Below, piece by piece: positions 1 through 5,074 of a stretch of 5,074 nucleotides of DNA. Location of the stretch: the NCBI GenBank assembly GCA_946886405.1, contig CAMPIO010000154.1, positions 1 through 5,074 on the forward strand. Direction: 5' to 3'. The first letter of the stretch is position 1; each line of letters opens with the position of its first letter. The position numbers were made by a program, and so were the translations under genes. The stretch is from an uncultured Pseudoxanthomonas sp. (lineage in GTDB: Bacteria > Pseudomonadota > Gammaproteobacteria > Xanthomonadales > Xanthomonadaceae). The notes under the pieces are model-generated. The model worked only from the letters and a program-made list of their open reading frames with translations, did not search any database and was not told the DNA's origin.

Positions 1-2871
1 GCGGCCGCTGGTCTGGATGTGGTACTTCATCATCTGGCTGCGGGCGCTGGCGCCGTAGCGCTCGCGCATGGCGCGGGCCCAGATGCGGCGGGCGACGCGG
101 CCGATGACGGTGTACTCCGGGTCCATGCCGTTGCTGAAGAAGAACGACAGGTTGGGCGCGAAGTCGTCGATCTTCATGCCGCGCGCCAGGTAGTACTCCA
201 CGATGGTGAAGCCGTTGGACAGCGTGAAGGCGAGCTGGCTGATCGGGTTCGCCCCGGCTTCGGCGATGTGGTAGCCGCTGATGCTCACCGAGTAGAAGTT
301 GCGCACGCCGTTGTCGACGAAGTACTGCTGGATGTCGCCCATCATGCGCAGGGCGAACTCGGTGCTGAAGATGCAGGTGTTCTGCGCCTGGTCTTCCTTC
401 AGGATGTCGGCCTGCACGGTGCCGCGCACGGTGGCCAGCGTCTCGGCCTTGATGCGGGCATACGTTTCTTCGTCCACCAGCTGGTTGCCGGTGATGCCCA
501 GCAGGCCCAGGCCCAGGCCGTTGTTGGTCGGCGGCAGCTCGCCGTGGTACTGCGGCCGCGCGCGGCCCTCGAAGAACGCGCCGATCTTCTTCTGTGCCTC
601 GGCCCAGCGCGCGTCGTCGGCCCTGAGGTACTTCTCCACCTGCTGGTCGATGGCGGTGTTCATGAACATCGCCAGGATCATCGGCGCCGGGCCGTTGATC
701 GTCATCGACACGCTGGTGGTCGGCGCGCACAGGTCGAAGCCGGAGTACAGCTTCTTCATGTCGTCGAGCGTGGCGATGTTGACGCCGGAGTTGCCGATCT
801 TGCCGTAGATGTCCGGGCGCGGTGCCGGGTCCTCGCCGTACAGCGTGACGCTGTCGAAGGCGGTGGACAGGCGCGCGGCCGGCTGGCCGACCGACAGGTA
901 ATGGAAGCGGCGGTTGGTGCGCTCCGGCGTGCCTTCGCCCGCGAACATGCGGATGGGATCCTCGCCGGTGCGGCGGTACGGGTACACGCCGCCGGTGTAC
1001 GGATAGCTGCCGGGGAGATTCTCCTTCTGCAGGAAGGTCAGCTGCTCGCCCCAGCTGCGGTACTTGGGCGGCGCGATCTTCGGGATCTGCTGGTGGCTGA
1101 GCGAGGTGGTGTAGTTGTCGATGCGGATGGTCTTGCCGCGCACTTCGTATTCGTTGACCGGGTCGGTGACGGCCTTGTGGCGGGCGGGCCATTCGCGCAG
1201 CAGCTTCAGCGCTTCGGACGACAGCGACTGGATGGCGTCGTTGTAGCGCTGGCGGAGGGTGAGCAGGGAGCGGTCGGGGCCGTTGTAGGAGCGGGCCATG
1301 CCCGCGATGCTTTCCTCCCCACCCGACGGAAGAGCATCGCGCCCATGGGGCGCTCCTACAAGAGCGTCGGTGGGGTAAAGCTCCAACGCCTTCGGCAACG
1401 CCGCATCGTCCAGATCCTTCAGCGCATTCCAGTAATGCTGGGCGCGGCTGGCGGTTTCGGCTTCGGTCTCGATGCGGCAGTTGATGCCGCGGCCCTGTTC
1501 GGCGATCTCGGCCAGGTAACGCACGCGCGCGCCGGGGATCAGCACGGTGGCGCGCGGTTCCTTCAGCGTGGTGTCGAGGTCGGGTGTCCACTTCTCCGCC
1601 GGCAACTGCAGCTTGTCGCGCAGCAGGCGGCACAGATTGGCGAACATCCAGCTGACGCCGGGGTCGTTGAACTGGCTGGCGATGGTGGGGTACACCGGTA
1701 CGTCGGCGTCGGGGGTCTGGAACGCCACGCGGTTGCGCTTCCACTGCTTGCGCACGTCGCGCAGGGCGTCCTCGGCGCCGCGCTTGTCGTATTTGTTCAG
1801 CACGATGAGCTCGGCGAAGTCGATCATGTCGATCTTCTCCAGCTGGCTGGCCGCGCCGTAGTCGCTGGTCATCACGTACATGGGGAAGTCGACCAGGTCA
1901 ACGATCTCCGAATCGCTCTGGCCGATGCCGGCGGTTTCCACGATGACAAGGTCGAAGCCCAGCGACTTGAGGAAGGCGATGCAGTCCTTCAAGACGGCAT
2001 TCGTGGCCACATGCTGGCGACGGGTGGCCATGGAGCGCATGTAGATGCGCTCACTGCGCAGCGCGTTCATGCGGATGCGGTCGCCGAGCAGCGCGCCACC
2101 GGTGCGGCGACGGGTGGGGTCGACCGAGATCACCGCGATGTGCATCTGCGGGAAGCTGGCCAGGAAGCGGTTCATCAGTTCGTCGGTGACCGACGACTTG
2201 CCGGCGCCGCCGGTGCCGGTGATGCCGATGACGGGGGTGGCGCGGGCGGGGAACGGTGCATGCGGGCCCTTGGCCCATTGCGCGCGCAGCTTATCGAGTT
2301 CGGATTCGGACAGGAGGCCATCCTCGATCGCACTGAGCATGCGGCCGATGCCGGCTTCGTCGGTGAGCGCGGGCGCGACCGCGGCGTTCCATTCGCGCTG
2401 GCCGTTGACCGGGTCGCGCGCATCCTCGGCGCGCTTGACCACGTCCTGGATCATCTCCACCAGGCCCATCTTCATGCCGTCGTTGGGGTGGTAGATGCGC
2501 TCCACGCCATAGGCCTGCAGTTCGGCGATCTCCTCGGGGGTGATGGTGCCGCCGCCGCCACCGAACACGCGCACGTGGCCGGCGCCACGTTCCTTCAGCA
2601 TGTCGACCATGTACTTGAAGTACTCGACGTGGCCGCCCTGGTAACTGGACAGCGCGATGCCGTCGGCGTCTTCCTGCAAGGCGGCGCGCACCACGTCCTC
2701 CACGCTGCGGTTGTGGCCCAGGTGGACCACTTCCGCGCCCTCGCCCTGGATCAGCCGCCGCATGATGTTGATGGCCGCGTCGTGGCCGTCGAACAGGCTG
2801 GCGGCGGTCACGAAGCGCAGCGGCGTGGCATCGGCCTGGGCTGCGGGAAACTGGCTGGCGGGTGTGCTCAC
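1..2871 (-). CDS. icmF: Fused isobutyryl-CoA mutase IcmF (B12-binding + MeaB-like GTPase + mutase), 3' end cut off by window
   Basis: IcmF proteins interconvert isobutyryl-CoA and n-butyryl-CoA with adenosylcobalamin and carry their own GTPase chaperone for cofactor loading; they are cytosolic. Seen here, over 957 residues: a B12-binding domain at about 18-145, with D28-G-H30 (lower axial ligand His30), SSYQGGH at 75-81 and five glycines at 104-108; a MeaB/ArgK-like G domain with Walker A GTGGAGKSS (219-227), VDPTRRRTGG (250-259), ETAGIGQSD (312-320) and NKYD (359-362); a helical linker; and a mutase domain from about 590 to the window edge. Phe643 (RMFAGEG) and Gln830 (QAQN) stand where methylmalonyl-CoA mutase has Tyr89 and Arg207, which favours IcmF over MCM. 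The start is GTG at 2871-2869: an in-frame TGA lies at 2880-2878 and the conserved B12 domain begins soon after. The Shine-Dalgarno is weak (GTGAG). About 200-250 residues should be missing. A REP element is embedded at residues 504-530. Confidence 0.95.
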   Translation of the reverse strand, partial: MSTPASQFPAAQADATPLRFVTAASLFDGHDAAINIMRRLIQGEGAEVVHLGHNRSVEDVVRAALQEDADGIALSSYQGGHVEYFKYMVDMLKERGAGHVRVFGGGGGTITPEEIAELQAYGVERIYHPNDGMKMGLVEMIQDVVKRAEDARDPVNGQREWNAAVAPALTDEAGIGRMLSAIEDGLLSESELDKLRAQWAKGPHAPFPARATPVIGITGTGGAGKSSVTDELMNRFLASFPQMHIAVISVDPTRRRTGGALLGDRIRMNALRSERIYMRSMATRRQHVATNAVLKDCIAFLKSLGFDLVIVETAGIGQSDSEIVDLVDFPMYVMTSDYGAASQLEKIDMIDFAELIVLNKYDKRGAEDALRDVRKQWKRNRVAFQTPDADVPVYPTIASQFNDPGVSWMFANLCRLLRDKLQLPAEKWTPDLDTTLKEPRATVLIPGARVRYLAEIAEQGRGINCRIETEAETASRAQHYWNALKDLDDAALPKALELYPTDALVGAPHGRDALPSGGEESIAGMARSYNGPDRSLLTLRQRYNDAIQSLSSEALKLLREWPARHKAVTDPVNEYEVRGKTIRIDNYTTSLSHQQIPKIAPPKYRSWGEQLTFLQKENLPGSYPYTGGVYPYRRTGEDPIRMFAGEGTPERTNRRFHYLSVGQPAARLSTAFDSVTLYGEDPAPRPDIYGKIGNSGVNIATLDDMKKLYSGFDLCAPTTSVSMTINGPAPMILAMFMNTAIDQQVEKYLRADDARWAEAQKKIGAFFEGRARPQYHGELPPTNNGLGLGLLGITGNQLVDEETYARIKAETLATVRGTVQADILKEDQAQNTCIFSTEFALRMMGDIQQYFVDNGVRNFYSVSISGYHIAEAGANPISQLAFTLSNGFTIVEYYLARGMKIDDFAPNLSFFFSNGMDPEYTVIGRVARRIWARAMRERYGASARSQMMKYHIQTSGR
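1283..1361. repeat. Inverted pair of GTAG-type REP hairpins inside the icmF reading frame
   Basis: Two units face each other as TTGTAGGA (1283-1290) and TCCTACAA (1354-1361). Read from its own GTAG end, each unit is a head GTAGGA, then a 6-bp stem with loop CAT, then GATGCT and a short tail. The left stem is GCGGGC/GCCCGC; the right stem, on the other strand, is GCGCCC/GGGCGC. The unlike centre is about 1312-1332. This matches the layout of the GTAG-headed palindromic repeats known from Stenotrophomonas (SMAG) and other Xanthomonadaceae, which are mobilised by REP-associated tyrosine transposases; the family label is from memory and was not searched. The element is fully translated as part of icmF, giving residues LVGAPHGRDALPSGGEE followed by SIAGMARSYN, with no stop codon. 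No target-site duplication is visible. No second copy was noticed in the window. Confidence 0.88.
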
Positions 2872-2904
2872 GCGTGCTCACTTACAGGTGCGGACAGACG
2901 CGGG

Positions 2905-2937
2905 ATTGTAGCCGTTCGCGTGTCACGACCTCACCAA
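2905..2937 (-). promoter_or_regulatory. Candidate promoter for icmF
   Basis: On the minus strand a TACAAT hexamer (2910-2905) matches the sigma-70 -10 consensus in five of six bases and would start transcription near 2898, about 27 nt before the GTG start. The -35 is poor. TTGGTG (2937-2932) has the TTG but lies 21 nt away, longer than the usual 16-18, and the hexamer at 17 nt spacing is TGAGGT. The call therefore rests on the -10 box, its distance from the start codon and the 120-bp gap between genes. Confidence 0.35.
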
Positions 2938-2938
2938 T

Positions 2939-2952
2939 TGCACACCAGTGCA
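2939..2952. repeat. Short perfect palindrome abutting the candidate icmF -35 region
   Basis: TGCAC-ACCA-GTGCA is a 5-bp inverted repeat around a 4-base centre, immediately upstream of the possible -35 hexamer. The position would suit an operator or an activator site. It is short enough to occur by chance, and no regulator gene is present in the window to pair with it. Confidence 0.25.
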
Positions 2953-2968
2953 TCATCACGGGGCGCAA

Positions 2969-2984
2969 GATACGCCGCCGTATC
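2969..2984 (-). terminator. Weak hairpin just after the sulfotransferase stop codon
   Basis: On the minus strand GATACG-GCGG-CGTATC forms a 6-bp perfect stem with a 4-base loop, beginning 7 nt after the sulfotransferase TAG. It is followed by only two T residues (TTGCG), so it is not a classic intrinsic terminator. It could be an mRNA 3'-end hairpin or a protein-binding palindrome for the icmF promoter region. Confidence 0.25.
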
Positions 2985-2991
2985 CAACAGC

Positions 2992-4560
2992 CTACAGGCC
3001 AGCGTCGGTCAATCTCGCCTGCAACGGCTGCAGGTGGTGTGCGTAGCGCCGCCACTGGCCCAGGTAGCGCGCATGGATGGGTTCGCGCACCTGCGCGGCG
3101 CTGGCGGTCGCGACGGCGGAAACGCGCGGCACGTTGGCGAGCACCTCGTCCTGCCAGTCGAGGCCACAGAAATCGAGCACGCGGCGGGCGGCCTGTTCCG
3201 GGCCACGGACAAGGTCCTCGTAAGCGACATCGAGGATGCGGCCGGGATGGCGCGCATGCCAGTGCCTCATCAGGCCGCGATAACGGATGAAATGTCCTGC
3301 CATCTCGTCCTGGTCGTACGTATGCGGATACGCATCGACGAACAGTTCCTTGAGGTTGGAGAAGCACACCTCCATCGGCTCGCGGACCATGTGCAGGATC
3401 CTGGCCTGCGGCAGCGCGCGGGCGATGCAATCCACCAGCAGGAAATTCGAGGGCATCTTGTCGGTGAAGAACGCGCGCCCCCCGGCCCGCCAGCCCGCCT
3501 TCTCCAGATAACGGCGAGCGAGTAGTGCCATGTCAGCATCGACCGCTGCTTCGCACAGCGCCTCATCCAGATGGGGACCGCCGACGCGGTCGCAGACCCA
3601 GCGCAACTGGCAGAGCAGGTCACGCAGCTCGCCCGCATCCTGCACCTGCGGATGGCGCGCGAGCAGTTGTTCGAGCAGCGTCGTACCCGAACGCGGCATG
3701 CCGACGATGAAGATCGGCGTGGGCGCATCCTGGGGCCACGCCGCAGGCGATACGTCGCGCGGCGCTTGTTGCGCAAGCCGTTCGAACAGACGCGCGTCGG
3801 CGTCCGCGTCGTAGGCCACTTGGCGGCGGCGCTGGCGCATGCCTTGGGAAAGCGCCTGCCAGGCGCCCTCGATGTCGTCCAGGTCGTCGAGTTCCTTGAA
3901 CAGGGCGTAGTGCAGCCAGGCCGCCTCGGGGTGATCCCCGGGCAGGCGCGCGACTGCCGCACGCAGCCGATCGACATGGTGATGTTCAGGCGTCTGGCGT
4001 CGAAGCTTCGCCAGCATGCGGTGTGCCGGTGGCGTGAGCGGGTCACGCTGCAGGGCGGATTCCCAGGCCTGCTCGGCGCGGGTTTCGTCGCCGGCGTAGA
4101 ACGCCGCCAGGCCGATCTGATAGCGCGCACCTGCCCCGCTATCGCGCAGGCTTTGCGCGCGCTGCAAGGATGCCAGCGCCTGTACGGGAAACGATTGCGC
4201 CAGCAGCGCCTGGCCTACACCCAGGAGCACATCGGGATCGGTCGACGCTGCCAGCGCAGGGGCTTGCGCGCAGGCCAGTCCGGCTTCGATTTCGCCGACA
4301 TCGAACAGGTGCGCGGTCAGCGCCTCCAGCAGCGCAGCGTCGTCTTCCTGTTGCGTCGATGACGCTGCGCGAAGCGCAAACGCGACAGCGTCGCGCATGC
4401 TGCCCGCCCGGGCCGCAAGGGTGGAAAGCCGCAACGCGGCCGGTGCCTGCCAGCCTTCGAGGTCGACCAACTGCAGGTAGCACTCGCGCGCCCTGGCCGA
4501 CTGGCCGGACGACAGGAGGTACTCAGCGTCGTGCCAGACCTGCAAAGGATCGATGGACAT
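2992..4560 (-). CDS. TPR-containing sulfotransferase family protein (tyrosylprotein-sulfotransferase-like)
   Basis: A predicted PAPS-dependent sulfotransferase of 522 residues; the acceptor is unknown. Residues 1 to about 265 are Ala/Leu-rich helical repeats of TPR type (for example ARYQIGLAAFYAGDETRAEQ near 145-164), probably a protein-interaction surface. The catalytic domain begins near 281. It has the 5'-phosphosulfate loop FIVGMPRSGTT (284-294), E311 in AGEL, FTDKMPSNF (365-373) and the 3'-phosphate motif with R393 and S401. R290 to E311 (21 residues) and R393 to S401 (8 residues) equal the spacings of R78/E99 and R184/S192 in human TPST2, as I recall them, so E311 is the likely catalytic base. 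The end (REPIHARYLGQWRRYAHHL, 492-510) is typical of the Sulfotransfer_3 group. There is no signal peptide or membrane span, so it is probably cytosolic. ATG at 4560 is the first start after an in-frame TAG about 11 codons upstream; no good Shine-Dalgarno is visible. It lies 57 bp after the hydrolase gene and may share its transcript. Confidence 0.9.
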   Translation of the reverse strand: MSIDPLQVWHDAEYLLSSGQSARARECYLQLVDLEGWQAPAALRLSTLAARAGSMRDAVAFALRAASSTQQEDDAALLEALTAHLFDVGEIEAGLACAQAPALAASTDPDVLLGVGQALLAQSFPVQALASLQRAQSLRDSGAGARYQIGLAAFYAGDETRAEQAWESALQRDPLTPPAHRMLAKLRRQTPEHHHVDRLRAAVARLPGDHPEAAWLHYALFKELDDLDDIEGAWQALSQGMRQRRRQVAYDADADARLFERLAQQAPRDVSPAAWPQDAPTPIFIVGMPRSGTTLLEQLLARHPQVQDAGELRDLLCQLRWVCDRVGGPHLDEALCEAAVDADMALLARRYLEKAGWRAGGRAFFTDKMPSNFLLVDCIARALPQARILHMVREPMEVCFSNLKELFVDAYPHTYDQDEMAGHFIRYRGLMRHWHARHPGRILDVAYEDLVRGPEQAARRVLDFCGLDWQDEVLANVPRVSAVATASAAQVREPIHARYLGQWRRYAHHLQPLQARLTDAGL

Positions 4561-4617
4561 GGGGCACGCGCAGACGGAGGGGCGTCGAGTCTAACAAGCG
4601 CCCTTGCGCCATCCGCC
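4561..4617 (-). other. 57-bp spacer between hydrolase and sulfotransferase genes
   Basis: This short spacer holds no convincing promoter and no intrinsic terminator. The best structure is a 4-bp stem, CAAG-GGCG-CTTG, followed by TT. No strong Shine-Dalgarno precedes the downstream ATG. The simplest reading is read-through transcription from the hydrolase gene into the sulfotransferase gene. Confidence 0.45.
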
Positions 4618-5074
4618 CTAGGCGAGCCCGAACGGTAGCTCGTGCGTGGACACCACACGCTGGCCGACGGCTTCGCCGCGCAGGAAGCGCAGCGACGCGT
4701 CCATCGTTTCCGGTGCGATGGTCACGCGGTGGTGACCCAGGCCCGTCGTGCTGAGCAGCGTGGCCTGCGGCCAGTAGCGTGCATAGCGTTCGCCTTCGCA
4801 CCACGGCACGTCGGTGTCTTCCAGGTCGTGCACGATCAGGCCGGGACGCGCGATCTGCGGTGCGGTGGACTGCGCGTGCAGGTCGCGGATGTCGTGCGCG
4901 GTGAGTTCCTGGTATTCGTCGAACAGACGGCGACTGAGGAACTGCGCCAGCCCCACCATGCCCCCGAAGCGACGCGCGGCATCGAAGGGGTCGGCCGCCG
5001 GCGCAAGCAGGATCACCCGATCGGCCGGCAGTCCACGCGCCATCGCGATGGCGGTGGCAGCGCCTCCCAGTGAA
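4618..5074 (-). CDS. Alpha/beta hydrolase, C-terminal part (5' end outside window)
   Basis: This is the last 151 residues of an alpha/beta-hydrolase fold protein; the substrate cannot be told. The first complete codon in the window (5073-5071) is Ser, followed by LGGAAT. This is the second half of the G-x-S-x-G-G nucleophile elbow, so this Ser is the likely nucleophile. Counting from it, Asp86 in HDLEDTDVPW fits the acid-loop pattern D-x-x-VP and His114 in TGLGHHRV is the expected triad histidine. Thus all three catalytic residues are present in their usual order and only the N-terminal strands and oxyanion region are missing. An internal ATG at 5043 falls after the nucleophile and cannot be the real start. 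The TAG stop is at 4620-4618. The closest likeness is to small esterase-like hydrolases annotated only as alpha/beta hydrolase in Xanthomonadaceae; this is a family-level call. Confidence 0.85.
   Translation of the reverse strand, partial: SLGGAATAIAMARGLPADRVILLAPAADPFDAARRFGGMVGLAQFLSRRLFDEYQELTAHDIRDLHAQSTAPQIARPGLIVHDLEDTDVPWCEGERYARYWPQATLLSTTGLGHHRVTIAPETMDASLRFLRGEAVGQRVVSTHELPFGLA

Noticed and set aside
1283..1361. The palindrome considered as a transcription terminator or an IS end.
   Set aside because: It lies in the middle of one continuous coding region, has no T tract, and has no transposase gene or target-site duplication. The GTAG heads and double-hairpin layout fit a REP pair better.
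1..2871. Methylmalonyl-CoA mutase large subunit plus separate MeaB as the annotation.
   Set aside because: B12-binding, G-protein and mutase domains are in one frame in the IcmF order, with the B12 domain N-terminal, and the carboxylate-binding Tyr/Arg pair of MCM is replaced by Phe/Gln.
2291..2881. A 196-codon minus-strand frame starting at GTG 2881.
   Set aside because: It overlaps the icmF B12-binding domain one frame off, is Arg/Pro-rich and has no domain likeness. It is of interest only for the duplicated start sequence.
19..3525. A 1168-codon open frame on the plus strand, antisense to icmF and most of the sulfotransferase gene.
   Set aside because: Its codons are in exact register with the minus-strand codons, so a stop would need TTA, CTA or TCA in the real genes. 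These are rare at this GC content, and the frame ends at the first such CTA in the sulfotransferase gene. The translation has low-complexity Ala/Val/His/Arg composition and no recognisable domain, while the opposite strand has full conserved domains.
3571..4362. A 263-codon plus-strand frame opposite the sulfotransferase gene.
   Set aside because: It is an antisense shadow of the TPR and sulfotransferase coding sequence, which has clear PAPS motifs on the minus strand.
4642..5073. A plus-strand open frame opposite the hydrolase.
   Set aside because: It is a shadow of the hydrolase gene, whose catalytic Ser, Asp and His are all readable on the minus strand.

Overview
The window is GC-rich bacterial DNA with all three recognisable genes on the minus strand. 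Three things point to the Xanthomonadaceae/Lysobacteraceae (Xanthomonas, Stenotrophomonas, Lysobacter, Pseudoxanthomonas and relatives): a GTAG-headed REP-type palindromic repeat, a TPR-sulfotransferase and the codon choice. The family assignment is inference; the species cannot be told.

Reading in the direction of transcription (from high to low coordinates): (1) 5074-4618 holds the C-terminal part of an alpha/beta hydrolase, cut by the window edge at its nucleophile elbow. (2) After a 57-bp gap, 4560-2992 encodes a complete 522-residue protein with an N-terminal TPR-like helical half and a C-terminal PAPS-dependent sulfotransferase domain. Its PAPS and catalytic motifs keep the spacing of tyrosylprotein sulfotransferases. 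(3) After a 120-bp intergenic region with a candidate promoter and two short palindromes, 2871-1 encodes the first 957 residues of a fused coenzyme-B12-dependent acyl-CoA mutase of the IcmF type, in the order B12-binding domain, MeaB-like G-protein chaperone, linker, mutase domain. The 3' end lies outside the window. The specificity residues (Phe and Gln where methylmalonyl-CoA mutase has Tyr and Arg) argue for isobutyryl-/butyryl-CoA mutase, not methylmalonyl-CoA mutase.

The most unusual feature is inside the mutase gene. A 79-bp inverted pair of GTAG-type REP hairpins (1283-1361) lies in the coding sequence, in frame and without a stop, and encodes about 27 residues of the linker between the G domain and the mutase domain. 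The two hairpins differ by paired, compensating base changes, so each arm keeps a perfect stem.

The hydrolase and sulfotransferase genes are close enough to be co-transcribed. The mutase gene probably has its own promoter. No metabolic link between the three genes can be shown from this window. A very long open frame on the plus strand (19-3525) is an antisense shadow and is not annotated. No tRNA, rRNA, CRISPR array, insertion sequence or phage gene was seen.
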